Of a DNA stretch of 64,000 nt, positions 27,037-36,692 are shown one piece after another. The translations under genes and the position numbers were made by a program. The first letter of the stretch is position 1. Each line of letters starts with the position of its first letter. The notes beneath the pieces were generated by a model, which did not search any database, had not been told where the DNA came from, and was given only the letters and a program-made list of their open reading frames with translations. Source of the stretch: CAWFGW01 sp963815495 (GTDB taxonomy: Bacteria; Bacteroidota; Bacteroidia; Cytophagales; JAAEPT01); contig CAWFGW010000010.1 of assembly GCA_963815495.1 (NCBI GenBank), positions 62,001 to 126,000 of the forward strand, read 5' to 3'.

Positions 27037-28227
27037 TTATTCCTCAAAATTCTGTGTGTAGTCAAAGTAGTGCACATAGTTTGGGAAAATTTCCAAATAC
27101 CTTTTTTTCACCAATTCAAATACTTTATCTCGTAAAGTGTCAATATTCAGTTTTTCTATTGCCGATATAAAAACCACATTCTCACCTCCTAGGTAGGAAG
27201 CTTGTAAGGACTCCCAGGATTCTTCTGGGTGATTTTCTAAATAAGCATCTACTTTATTATAGACAACTAATGTAGGTTTATCCGTTGTTTTAATTTCTAT
27301 CAACGTTTTTTTCACCACATCCATATGCTCTTCAAAAGAAGGGTGTGATAAATCAACTACATGAAGTAGTACATCTGACTCTCTTACTTCATCCAGTGTA
27401 GACTTAAAACATTCTACCAAGGTGTGAGGTAATTTGCGAATAAAACCGACTGTATCTGTCAGTAAAAATGGAATTTCATTGATTGCAGTTTTGCGTACTG
27501 TTGAGTCCACTGTGGCAAAAAGCTTATTCTCAGCAAACACATCCGCTTTGGTTAACACTCGCATCAAAGTAGATTTACCTACGTTAGTATAACCTACTAA
27601 AGAAACTCGCACCTGTTTATCACGCCCTTTTCGCTGTGTTATACTTTGTATATCAATTTCTTTCAAGCGTTGCTTCAGCTTTGATATTTTATCCCGAATA
27701 TCTCGTTTATCTGTTTCTATTTCTTTCTCTCCCGCCCCACCTCTGGTGCCAGTGCCTCCGCGTTGTCGTTCCAAGTGAGACCACATGCGTGTCAAACGCG
27801 GTAAGAGATATTGGGAACGCGCCAGTTCTACTTGCGTTTTTGCTTGTGCCGTTTTTGCTCTAAACAAGAAAATATCCAGAATCAATAAACTTCTGTCGTA
27901 AATTTTAATCTGAAGTTCATTCTCTAAATTACGGACTTGAGATGGCGATAAATCGTCATCAAATATGATAGCATTTGCTTCATTCTGGATAGCACTTGAA
28001 CGTATTTCCTCCAGTTTCCCTTTGCCTATAAAGGTACGTTTATCTGGCATTTCTAAGGCTTGCACAAACGTGTCAACCGTCTCAATGTTAATTGTACTGG
28101 CCAAAAACTCTAACTCCGCTAAATATTCGAGTGTTTTGGTTTTGTTTTGTCTTTGATTGGAAACAGCTACTAAAATAGCTTTCACAGGGATTTGAGAATC
28201 TAAGAGAACTTCATTCATAATAATCAA
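27037..28227 (-). CDS. hflX: GTPase HflX
   Basis: 396 residues. The N-terminal HflX domain includes DDDLSPSQVRNLE, followed by the Gly-rich linker ERQRGGTGTRGGAGE, typical of HflX. The GTPase domain has G1 GYTNVGKST, G3 DTVGF and G4 NKVD. HflX binds and can split stalled 70S ribosomes. It ends 5 bp from the convergent S24 repressor stop. Confidence 0.95.
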   Translation of the reverse strand: MIIMNEVLLDSQIPVKAILVAVSNQRQNKTKTLEYLAELEFLASTINIETVDTFVQALEMPDKRTFIGKGKLEEIRSSAIQNEANAIIFDDDLSPSQVRNLENELQIKIYDRSLLILDIFLFRAKTAQAKTQVELARSQYLLPRLTRMWSHLERQRGGTGTRGGAGEKEIETDKRDIRDKISKLKQRLKEIDIQSITQRKGRDKQVRVSLVGYTNVGKSTLMRVLTKADVFAENKLFATVDSTVRKTAINEIPFLLTDTVGFIRKLPHTLVECFKSTLDEVRESDVLLHVVDLSHPSFEEHMDVVKKTLIEIKTTDKPTLVVYNKVDAYLENHPEESWESLQASYLGGENVVFISAIEKLNIDTLRDKVFELVKKRYLEIFPNYVHYFDYTQNFEE

Positions 28228-28235
28228 ACAAAAAT

Positions 28236-28628
28236 TTAGGCTTTAAATTCCACCGATTGAGAAATATTAGCATTAAACTTTAAGCTTTTTGTTTCTGCCA
28301 CACCATAGATGTAGATAAAAATAAGACAACCAATGATTGCTAATGCCTTATTCCCTTTTTTCAAGCCAATAATGCTCAAAGGTATCCCAATTAATACTAA
28401 TACCATTTTTACATTTAACCAGGTCTCATCGTAGATTCCGCGAGTGAAAAATAAGTAGCCTCCAGTCAATAAAATGAGTGGACCTAATATTATTTCTACT
28501 ATACGCGTTTTATTTCTAACGTTCTCATAAAGAGACATATTCACTAACATTAAAATTGTTTTAACTATGAGCGAGAAAAGAAATAGGGACACAATTGTAA
28601 TATGAAGGTGTAAAATTCCTGTAAACAT
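28236..28628 (-). CDS. SirB-like four-helix membrane protein
   Basis: 130 residues with four hydrophobic segments and the start MFTGILHLHITIVSLFLF, in which the HLH is typical of small SirB-like or cytochrome-like membrane proteins. It has no soluble domain. Function unknown. It lies just upstream of hflX on the same strand (8 bp gap) and may be co-transcribed with it. Confidence 0.65.
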   Translation of the reverse strand: MFTGILHLHITIVSLFLFSLIVKTILMLVNMSLYENVRNKTRIVEIILGPLILLTGGYLFFTRGIYDETWLNVKMVLVLIGIPLSIIGLKKGNKALAIIGCLIFIYIYGVAETKSLKFNANISQSVEFKA

Positions 28629-28684
28629 TATTTTTTGGTTTAAATTTGAGTTCTGTTAACAATTTGGAAAGGCTAATTTAAGCG

Positions 28685-29785
28685 TTGAAAGTAGTAATCA
28701 CTATAAATACAGCATGGAATATTTACAATTTCAGGCGAGGGTTAATCAAAGCACTCCAAGATGAAGGCATTGAGGTAATTGCAGTCTCACCAAAAGATGA
28801 ATATTCAGCTATGGTGAAATCCTTAGGCTGCAAGCATTATCCCATAAAAATGGAAAACAAAGGCACCAATCCTTTTAATGATTACAAACTTTATCGAACA
28901 CTACTTAAAATTTACGAACGGATTCAACCTGACTGCATCCTACATTACACTATAAAACCAAACATTTATGGTACGTTAGCTGCTAAAAAACTTGGAATAC
29001 CAGTAATCAATAATGTCAGTGGCTTGGGCACAATTTTTTTACACAATCATCCATTATTTAAAGTAGCTCGTTCTTTGTATAAGGTAGCATTCAAACACCC
29101 CAAAAGAGTGTTTTTTCAAAATTGTGATGATCTTAAACTTTTTTTAGATTATGGATTAATAAAAAAAGAAATTACTGCTGTGTTACCTGGCTCAGGTGTG
29201 AATATAAATGAATTGATTTATAATGAGGTAAATAAAAAATCAAGCTTTACTTTCCTAATGCTTGCAAGGGTCTTATTCGATAAAGGAATTCAGGAATATA
29301 TAGATGCCTGTAAACTATTAAAAGCAAAAAAATATGAGTTCGAGGCACAATTAGCAGGAAGTATAGATGAAATAAGTACTATGGGTGTACCCAAATCAAC
29401 AATATCAGAATGGCATAAAAAAGGGATAATTAACTATCTAGGAGAAGTGAAAAATGTGTCAGAATTGATTATAAGCTGTCAATGTGTGGTTCTTCCTTCT
29501 TACCGTGAAGGTACCCCAAAATCATTACTTGAAGCTGGTGCCATCGGTCGACCTATAATCGCTACAAATGTACCAGGATGCCGAGATGTAGTTATTCACA
29601 ATGAAAACGGATATCTTTGCGATGTCAAAAGTCCTAATTCCTTAGCGGATATGATGGAAAAAATGTTGCTTGCCGATGAGAATACATTAAAATCATTTGG
29701 TGAAAGAAGTAGAAAATTGATTGAAGAAAAATTTGACGAGCGTATCGTTATTAGAAAATATTTAGAAGTAATAAAACAACAATGA
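28685..29785 (+). CDS. Glycosyltransferase family 4 protein
   Basis: 366 residues from a TTG start. A GT-B fold: N-terminal half with TAWNIYNFRRGLIKAL and VINNVSGLGTIF, C-terminal half with the EX7E motif in REGTPKSLLEAGAIGRP and ATNVPGCRDVV. Retaining sugar transferases of this group build repeat units of surface polysaccharide on a lipid carrier. First gene of the polysaccharide cluster; its stop overlaps the rfbC start (ATGA). Confidence 0.88.
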   Translation: MKVVITINTAWNIYNFRRGLIKALQDEGIEVIAVSPKDEYSAMVKSLGCKHYPIKMENKGTNPFNDYKLYRTLLKIYERIQPDCILHYTIKPNIYGTLAAKKLGIPVINNVSGLGTIFLHNHPLFKVARSLYKVAFKHPKRVFFQNCDDLKLFLDYGLIKKEITAVLPGSGVNINELIYNEVNKKSSFTFLMLARVLFDKGIQEYIDACKLLKAKKYEFEAQLAGSIDEISTMGVPKSTISEWHKKGIINYLGEVKNVSELIISCQCVVLPSYREGTPKSLLEAGAIGRPIIATNVPGCRDVVIHNENGYLCDVKSPNSLADMMEKMLLADENTLKSFGERSRKLIEEKFDERIVIRKYLEVIKQQ

Positions 29786-30315
29786 AAGTTAATAGATTTG
29801 ACATAAAAGGCGTTTATGAATTTTTACCACGTGTTTTTGGGGATGAAAGAGGTTTCTTTTTTGAGTCGTATAGCGAGAAAATTTTTGAAGAATATTTACC
29901 AGAAATTCACTTTGTTCAAGACAATCAATCCTTCTCTTCAAAGGGAACATTAAGAGGGCTTCATTTCCAGAAAGCGCCTTATGCACAAGGAAAATTGGTA
30001 AGGGTTATAACAGGCAGTGCTTTAGATGTAGTGGTGGATATTCGTAAAGAATCTCCTACCTATGGCCAGCATTTAACTTTTGAACTAAACACAAAAGACC
30101 ATAACATGGTGTATGTTCCAGAAGGTTTTGCTCATGGCTTTGTCGCTTTAGAAGATAAAACAACATTTGTATACAAGTGTACGAATTATTACAATAAAGA
30201 ATCTGAAGGTGGTATAATTTGGAACGACCCTGAATTAAATATTAATTGGGGAGTAGAAAACCCTATTGTTTCTGAAAAAGATGCAATATTACCTTTCTTT
30301 AATACCTTAAAATAA
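29782..30315 (+). CDS. rfbC: dTDP-4-dehydrorhamnose 3,5-epimerase
   Basis: 177 residues, a cupin. The catalytic His lies in LRGLHFQ near residue 60, with DVVVDIRKESPTYGQ and VPEGFAHGF following in the usual order. It converts dTDP-4-keto-6-deoxyglucose to dTDP-4-keto-rhamnose in dTDP-L-rhamnose synthesis. rfbA, rfbB and rfbD are not in the window, so the other steps are elsewhere or this enzyme makes a different epimer. Confidence 0.94.
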   Translation: MKVNRFDIKGVYEFLPRVFGDERGFFFESYSEKIFEEYLPEIHFVQDNQSFSSKGTLRGLHFQKAPYAQGKLVRVITGSALDVVVDIRKESPTYGQHLTFELNTKDHNMVYVPEGFAHGFVALEDKTTFVYKCTNYYNKESEGGIIWNDPELNINWGVENPIVSEKDAILPFFNTLK

Positions 30316-30352
30316 CCTCTCCTGACCTCCCAGTATAAGAGTATCTCCTTCA

Positions 30353-31135
30353 ATGAAAAAGCACACTATACCACTATTACTATTTGTCTTTGGATCCATA
30401 CTTCTTCAATCTTGTGGAATGTACCGCCAAAACATTATGTTCAAAACAAAAAATGAGCAGTTAAAAGATGTTGTTAATAAAACAACACAAAATTATATCA
30501 TAAAACCCACAGATCAATTGAGTTTGAGTGTTTATTCTAACAGTGGTGAGCTCATTATAGACCCTAACTTTACATTAAGAAAAGAAATTGGGGTAAGTGG
30601 AAACATGACGAGAATGATGGAAAAACCTATTTATCTAGTTCGACCAGATGGAACTGTAAAACTTCCTATGCTCGGGTACGTTTCTATCGCAGGTTATACA
30701 CTTCCTCAGGCAGATAGTATTCTTTCCATCATGTATTCGGAGTTCTATGTTGAGTCATTTGCCACCACAACCTTAGAAAATAGAAGAGTAATAGTTTTAG
30801 GTGGAGGAGATGTATCGAATGGACAAGTAGTCCCACTACCGAATGAAAACATGAGTATACTTGAAGTTATTGCAATAGCTGGTGGCATTCCAAATACAGC
30901 TAAAGCTCATAATCTTCGCTTGATTCGAGGTGATTTAAACGACCCTCAGGTTGAAATAATTGATTTATCAACAATAAGTGGGATGAAATCTGCTAACATG
31001 TATGTCCAACCAAATGATGTCATATATATTGAGCCTGTCAGAAAAGTTGTTGTAGAAAGTGTTCGAGATCTTTCACCTATATTATCATTACTTACAAGCT
31101 TATTAACTTTAGCGATAATATTAAATCGAAATTAG
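30353..31135 (+). CDS. Polysaccharide export lipoprotein, Wza family
   Basis: 260 residues with a lipoprotein signal peptide (LLQSC, Cys21). The Poly_export domain follows (TDQLSLSVYSNSGEL, VRPDGTVKLPMLGYVSIAGYT), then a SLBB domain (VIAIAGGIPNTAKAHNLRLIRGD), and a C-terminal hydrophobic helix suited to spanning the outer membrane. It forms the outer-membrane channel for capsule or exopolysaccharide and is directly followed by its Wzc partner (TAG-ATG, no gap). Confidence 0.92.
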   Translation: MKKHTIPLLLFVFGSILLQSCGMYRQNIMFKTKNEQLKDVVNKTTQNYIIKPTDQLSLSVYSNSGELIIDPNFTLRKEIGVSGNMTRMMEKPIYLVRPDGTVKLPMLGYVSIAGYTLPQADSILSIMYSEFYVESFATTTLENRRVIVLGGGDVSNGQVVPLPNENMSILEVIAIAGGIPNTAKAHNLRLIRGDLNDPQVEIIDLSTISGMKSANMYVQPNDVIYIEPVRKVVVESVRDLSPILSLLTSLLTLAIILNRN

Positions 31136-33514
31136 ATGGGGAAAGTGCCTAGAGAAATAATAGAAGAGGATTTTAATTTTGAGTCTAATAATTCTGAAAG
31201 TTCACAATCAGACAATATCGATTTTTCTAAAATCATATTCGTCCTTAAAAAAAACGTGTATGTAGCAGTTATTATCATCCCTATAGTCTTAGCTATCTCT
31301 TTTTTATATATCAGGTACACCAAGCCATTATATGAGTCTAGCTCAATTATTCAACTTAAAATTAACTCTGAAGCTGGAGTCTTAGGGATAAATTCTCCGG
31401 GAATAACAACCTCAAATAACAATATTGGGTCACTGTCAAGTGAAATTGAAATCATTAAATCTAAATTAATATTTGACTCAGCAATTGAAAAATTAGATCT
31501 AGAAAAAAGTTACTATGAATATGGTAAAATTCTAAATGATGAAAAATTCCAAACCAATGCATTTTATATCGAATATACCAAAAAAGACAACCTAATAAAT
31601 TATGACACACCTATCGACATAACTTTCCTTAACAAACACTCCTTCAAACTTGGTATTAGCGAACAGGACAATGAAAAAACTTATCAAATTGGAAAAGAAG
31701 TAAACTTAAAAGGTTTTAAATTTAAAATCAGACGAAACGAAACTTTCAGCAACAGTAATGTTAATGTTCCATATTTCTTTATAGTAAACAGTAACACATC
31801 CCTCAATACTTATCTCTCAAGAAATTTACAAGTAAGCATTCTAAACCCAAATGCAAATACAATTAAGATTGCTTTTCAAGATCATAACTCAGCAAAAGCA
31901 ACAGCTATTGTAAATACAATTGATTCTGCATACCTAGAAAAAACCCTGGAAAATAAACGTTTAGAGCAGGAACAAGTAATCACTTTTATTAATGACCAAC
32001 TTGATAATACAGCGAAAAGCTTGGAATCTTCAGAAATTCAACTCGAAGATTTCGTTAAAAAAACAGGTACGGAGAATCCTAGCACAGATTTCGCCCTAAT
32101 AAAAACAAAGTTAGAAACATTAACAGAGGAAAAATCTAAACTTAAAAATGAATCAGATTTATTAGATCACTTAAAAAATGCCATCTTATTAGACTCGGGT
32201 GAAAAATTTATTTCCGCTTTTAATTCAAAGGAACAAAACCCTCAATTATTTGAAGAAATAAATACATTAAACTTAGCTTATAAATCCTTAGAAAACATCA
32301 AATCAACCACTAATAAGAATACACTGGCTTATCAAACAAAATTGAAGGAAGTTGAAAACTTAGAAAATAGTGTGTTAGAATATGTTTTTGAGAGTAAAAA
32401 AATAGTTGCTGAAAAAAACTATGAAATTAATAATGCTATTCAAAAACTGCATGATGAATTCTTGGGCCTTCCTTCACAAAACACAGAATTAACTAGACTA
32501 AAACGATTTTATGATTTATGGGAAAAATTCTACTTAATGCTTATCGAAAAACGAGTAGAATATGGTATTTTAAAAGCTGGTACTGTACCAGAATTTGTGA
32601 TACTATCACCAGCAAGTACCCCAAGCAATTTAATTTACCCGCTAAAGGTAACAAGTTACCTTATTTCAATTGCTATAGGCCTATTTTTGATTGTCAGTTT
32701 TGTCGGAGTTAAATACCTACTTCACAATAAAATCATCACACCCAAGGACTTAGAACAAAGGCTAAAAGTTCCCTTGTTAGGAATGATTCCAAGTTATCGA
32801 AAAAACAAAATGGAGTTTTCTTCTTTGATAATTGATAAATTTCCGAAATCATCAATTACTGAAGCTCTTAGATCTATTAGAACAAATATTGAGTTTATAG
32901 CTCCTAATAAATTAAAAAGAACTATCACTGTAACTTCAACAGTATCTGGAGAAGGTAAAACATTTATTGCTATAAATTTAGCTGGAGTCTTGGCTGTTAG
33001 CGGTCAAAAAGTAATTGTAATTGACTTAGACATGAGGAAACCAAAATTGCACTTAGGGTTTAATCTCAATAATGAACTTGGAATGAGTAATTTATTAATC
33101 CAACAAAGTAAATTGGAAGATTGCATAAAAAAAACCTCGCTAGAAAACTTAGATATTATAACCGCTGGTGCAATACCACCTAATCCATCTGAGTTAATAA
33201 TGAACAAACAGTTGGATAGAATCATTAATGAACTGCATTCTATTTATGATATCATAATTATAGACACCCCACCCGTTGGCTTAGTTACTGACGGACTATT
33301 AGTTATGCAAAAAGCTGACATTCCTTTATACATAGTAAGATCTGGATACTCTCAAAGAGGAGTGGAAGACAATATAAATAACCTTTACCTATCAAAAAGA
33401 TTTAAAAACCTTTCTGTGATACTAAATGCTGTTGAAAATTCCACTGTATATGGCTATGGATACGGATATGGTTATGGGTATGGTTATTATGAAGATGAAA
33501 CTGGAGAAAAGTAA
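31136..33514 (+). CDS. Wzc-type polysaccharide co-polymerase and tyrosine autokinase
   Basis: 792 residues. A cytoplasmic N-terminus, first membrane helix (about 41-60), Wzz domain, long periplasmic coiled coil, second helix (about 505-525), then a BY-kinase domain with Walker A SGEGKTF near residue 602, Walker A' VIDLDMRKP and Walker B IIIIDTPPVGL. The C-terminal tail is an extreme tyrosine cluster, YGYGYGYGYGYGYY, before EDETGEK. In Wzc such tails are autophosphorylated in trans and control chain length and export. The phosphatase gene follows with no gap. Confidence 0.94.
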   Translation: MGKVPREIIEEDFNFESNNSESSQSDNIDFSKIIFVLKKNVYVAVIIIPIVLAISFLYIRYTKPLYESSSIIQLKINSEAGVLGINSPGITTSNNNIGSLSSEIEIIKSKLIFDSAIEKLDLEKSYYEYGKILNDEKFQTNAFYIEYTKKDNLINYDTPIDITFLNKHSFKLGISEQDNEKTYQIGKEVNLKGFKFKIRRNETFSNSNVNVPYFFIVNSNTSLNTYLSRNLQVSILNPNANTIKIAFQDHNSAKATAIVNTIDSAYLEKTLENKRLEQEQVITFINDQLDNTAKSLESSEIQLEDFVKKTGTENPSTDFALIKTKLETLTEEKSKLKNESDLLDHLKNAILLDSGEKFISAFNSKEQNPQLFEEINTLNLAYKSLENIKSTTNKNTLAYQTKLKEVENLENSVLEYVFESKKIVAEKNYEINNAIQKLHDEFLGLPSQNTELTRLKRFYDLWEKFYLMLIEKRVEYGILKAGTVPEFVILSPASTPSNLIYPLKVTSYLISIAIGLFLIVSFVGVKYLLHNKIITPKDLEQRLKVPLLGMIPSYRKNKMEFSSLIIDKFPKSSITEALRSIRTNIEFIAPNKLKRTITVTSTVSGEGKTFIAINLAGVLAVSGQKVIVIDLDMRKPKLHLGFNLNNELGMSNLLIQQSKLEDCIKKTSLENLDIITAGAIPPNPSELIMNKQLDRIINELHSIYDIIIIDTPPVGLVTDGLLVMQKADIPLYIVRSGYSQRGVEDNINNLYLSKRFKNLSVILNAVENSTVYGYGYGYGYGYGYYEDETGEK

Positions 33515-34249
33515 ATGAGCATATTCTCTTTTCTAAATAACAAAAAAACAAGTAATAACTTTCTACAAGTTGATATGCACTCACATCTAATTCCAGGAAT
33601 TGATGATGGGGTAACAACTATGGAAGAGTCGATTTCAACAATAAAATCATTAATAAAACTAGGGTATCATAAAGCAATAACCACACCCCATATTATGGGC
33701 GACTTTTTTAAAAACACTCCTGAAATAATTAATAACGGCCTTGAAGAAGTTAAGAATGAACTTAAAAAACAAAAGATTGACTTTACCCTAAAAGCTGCTG
33801 CCGAATATTATCTGGACGAGTGGTTTAATGAAAAATTAGTGAGTAATACACCATTACTCACTATAAACGAAAACTATTTATTGGTTGAGACGTCTTATAT
33901 GAACAAACCTAATAACTTATTTGATACAATTTTTAAAATCAAGTCTAAGGGATATAAACTAATTATTGCTCATCCAGAACGCTACACATATATGTATACT
34001 GATTTCAATTCATATAAAGAAATATATGATAAAGGTGTTTTATTTCAAATAAATATAAACTCCCTATCAGGATATTATTCTCCAGCAGCTAAAGCAATTG
34101 CTGAGAAACTTATAGAGAATGACATGGTAGATTTTGTAGGGACTGACTGTCATGGGCCTCGCCATATAAAACACTTAGAAAAAAGTTTAAACACTAAAGC
34201 CTTTTCCAAGTTAAATCCTAAAAGAATCTTAAACAATCAACTATTTTGA
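33515..34249 (+). CDS. PHP-family tyrosine phosphatase (CpsB/CapC/YwqE type)
   Basis: 244 residues. Metal ligands expected for the PHP fold are present: His22 and His24 in DMHSHLIPGIDDG, HPERY near 152, and GTDCHGPRH near 207. These manganese-dependent enzymes remove phosphate from the Wzc tyrosine tail. Position directly after the Wzc gene supports that role. Its stop overlaps the next start. Confidence 0.9.
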   Translation: MSIFSFLNNKKTSNNFLQVDMHSHLIPGIDDGVTTMEESISTIKSLIKLGYHKAITTPHIMGDFFKNTPEIINNGLEEVKNELKKQKIDFTLKAAAEYYLDEWFNEKLVSNTPLLTINENYLLVETSYMNKPNNLFDTIFKIKSKGYKLIIAHPERYTYMYTDFNSYKEIYDKGVLFQININSLSGYYSPAAKAIAEKLIENDMVDFVGTDCHGPRHIKHLEKSLNTKAFSKLNPKRILNNQLF

Positions 34250-35244
34250 TTCTAGTTACAGGAGCAACAGGCTTAATTGGCAGTTATATCACTCATGAGT
34301 TAGTGAAGAATAATCTTAAAGTGAGAGTTCTTATTAGACCAACTAGTGACTTATCACCCATTCAAGACCTTATCCACAAGATTGAAATTATTGAAGGAGA
34401 TATTTTGGATTTGACGGAACTTAACACAGCCTTTTCCGGTGTTAAAACGGTAATTCATGCTGCAGCTTTAATATCATTTAATTGGAAAGATGATAAAAAA
34501 GTAATTAAAACAAATGTTGAAGGTACGGCCAACATGGTTAACTTAGCCCTTGCGCATAACATTGAAAGATTCTTATATATAAGTTCCATTTCTGCCATTG
34601 GGAATTCTATATCAAACTCAATCCTTGACGAAAACACTAAATGGAATCCTGACTTTAAATACTCTCAGTACAGTATTTCAAAATACCAAGCAGAGTTAGA
34701 GGTTTGGAGGGCGTCAGAAGAAGGGCTGAAAACTATCATCATAAATCCTTCAGTCGTTCTTAGTCCAGAGAGAAACCAATTACCACGGGCTAAAATATTT
34801 AATCAGGCAATTATTAAAGGAGGGTTTACAATTAACGGTTCACTAAATGTAGTGGACATCAGAGATGTTGTAAGAGCCGTCACACTATTATTAAACTCAA
34901 AAATTCATAACCAGCGATTTATATTAAATGCTGGAGAAATTACATACACTGATATAATAACACAGATACGTAGCTATTACAACCTTGAGAAACCAAAATT
35001 CACAATCCCTTGGTGGGGTCTAAAATTATATATAAGAATAAGGCTAATTCTCTCTTTTATATTCAGAATAGCCCCATCAATAGTTAGCTTAAGTGCACTT
35101 CGAGTTATTGCTGCTAACAATCTCTTTAATGGAAAAAAAATAACTAAGACAACTGGTTTGGAGTATAACCCATTAAGTGAGACAATTAAATGGTGTTGTA
35201 GTTCGTTTGTGGATAAAAAAGGAGGAACTTCGTCTCGCCTTTAG
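34246..35244 (+). CDS. NAD-dependent epimerase/dehydratase family protein
   Basis: 332 residues from a TTG start that overlaps the phosphatase stop. Extended SDR: TGATGLIGSYI at the very N-terminus binds NAD(P); the active-site Y-x-x-x-K is in YSISKYQAE. The C-terminal part (IRIRLILSFIFRIAPSI) is unusually hydrophobic for a sugar epimerase and recalls 3-beta-HSD/dihydroflavonol reductase-like members. Substrate unknown; a role in polysaccharide sugar metabolism is suggested only by position. Confidence 0.82.
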   Translation: MILVTGATGLIGSYITHELVKNNLKVRVLIRPTSDLSPIQDLIHKIEIIEGDILDLTELNTAFSGVKTVIHAAALISFNWKDDKKVIKTNVEGTANMVNLALAHNIERFLYISSISAIGNSISNSILDENTKWNPDFKYSQYSISKYQAELEVWRASEEGLKTIIINPSVVLSPERNQLPRAKIFNQAIIKGGFTINGSLNVVDIRDVVRAVTLLLNSKIHNQRFILNAGEITYTDIITQIRSYYNLEKPKFTIPWWGLKLYIRIRLILSFIFRIAPSIVSLSALRVIAANNLFNGKKITKTTGLEYNPLSETIKWCCSSFVDKKGGTSSRL

Positions 35245-35288
35245 ATGTTAACATCTAACTTAATAATTGTTAACTAACTTATACGCCT

Positions 35289-36689
35289 TTGGAAGCATTT
35301 GATCAATTCGGTGGAGAAGAAAAGAAAAACATCAAAAACTTTGAGGAGATTTTGAAACGAGGCGAAAGTGAGTTTTTTGAATTAAGTACTTACGAGTTTC
35401 TTATTGAGCATTTCTTGGAGATTGGAGACCTTAATAAAGCACTACGATCTTGTCAATTGGGAATTGAACAACACCCTTATTCTTCTGAGTTAAAAGTTGA
35501 ACTAGCACGTGTTTTATTTCAAAAAGGTGAAATCACTGAATCTTTGTTAGCTCTGGAGGAAGCTGAAATGTATCAACCAGGCGATGAGGAAATTATAATC
35601 ATTAAAGCTAATATATATTTCCAGCAAGAAAAATTTGAGGAGTGCATAGCGCTATTTGAGTCTCTCAATCCTGTTGGAGAAGATGCTGACATGGTGTTTT
35701 TCACCATTGGCATGGCTTATCAGAACATGGGAAACATGGAGAAAGCCATTGAAAACTTAAAAAAAACACTAGAAATTAACATTGAAAATGAAGACGCTCT
35801 TTTGGAGCTAACATCATGTCTTGATTTAGTGGGGCAGCTCGAATCTAGCCTTACTTTTTACGAACAATTCATCGATGCAGACCCCTACTCTGCTACGGCA
35901 TGGTATAATCTAGGAATAGTATATGACAAGCTAGAGCAATTTGAAAAAGCCCTGGGTGCTTACGATTATGCCATCATAATTGAAGACGACTTTTCATCAG
36001 CTTACTTCAATATGGGTAATACGCTCATGAACTTAGAAGAGTATGAAAAGGCATTAGAATGCTTTTCAAAAACCCAAGAACTAGAAGCATGGGACGATCC
36101 TAATTTATTTTACTGTTTAGGCCAATGTTATTACAAGCTTCGTGATTATGACAAAGCCATTAAACTTTTTAATAAAAGCTTAAACCTTGATAATAAGGCT
36201 GATCAATCATGGTTTGGAATAGGTGAATGTTTGGATAGTTTAGAACGATGGTATGAATCATTACACTATTATAAAAAAGCACTCGAATTAGACGATTTTA
36301 ATGGCGACTATATTCAAGCTGTAGCAGAAGCTGAATATAAAATAGGAAATGTAGTGTCTGCTATAGACATGTATCAGCAACTAGTAGAATTCGAATGTGA
36401 CAATATTGATGCTTGGTTAGACTACTCTTACATTTATTATGAACAAGGGGATGAAAATCGTGCAATAGAAATCATGAGTCAAGCAATTGAATTCATGCCT
36501 AAAGAAGCTGAATTACATTATCGAATCGCTGCTTACCTTATTCAGCAAGGTAATTTCAAAGAAGCCTTTATTAATTTAGAAAATGCATTAATTTTGAACT
36601 ATGAAAAGCATACGGTGCTATTTGAGTTTTTCCCAGAATTAGAAAAACAAAAAGCACTTATTAAAATCATAGATCAATATAGCCGATAA
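35289..36689 (+). CDS. Tetratricopeptide repeat protein
   Basis: 466 residues from a TTG start, built almost wholly of TPR units about 34 residues long (AWYNLGIVYDKLEQFEKALGAYDYAI, AYFNMGNTLMNLEEYEKALECF, LFYCLGQCYYKLRDYDKAIKLF). No signal peptide, so cytoplasmic. TPR proteins are scaffolds; partner unknown. It is followed by the ComA-like gene after 3 bp and is probably first in an operon ending with aroE. Confidence 0.85.
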   Translation: MEAFDQFGGEEKKNIKNFEEILKRGESEFFELSTYEFLIEHFLEIGDLNKALRSCQLGIEQHPYSSELKVELARVLFQKGEITESLLALEEAEMYQPGDEEIIIIKANIYFQQEKFEECIALFESLNPVGEDADMVFFTIGMAYQNMGNMEKAIENLKKTLEINIENEDALLELTSCLDLVGQLESSLTFYEQFIDADPYSATAWYNLGIVYDKLEQFEKALGAYDYAIIIEDDFSSAYFNMGNTLMNLEEYEKALECFSKTQELEAWDDPNLFYCLGQCYYKLRDYDKAIKLFNKSLNLDNKADQSWFGIGECLDSLERWYESLHYYKKALELDDFNGDYIQAVAEAEYKIGNVVSAIDMYQQLVEFECDNIDAWLDYSYIYYEQGDENRAIEIMSQAIEFMPKEAELHYRIAAYLIQQGNFKEAFINLENALILNYEKHTVLFEFFPELEKQKALIKIIDQYSR

Positions 36690-36692
36690 GAA

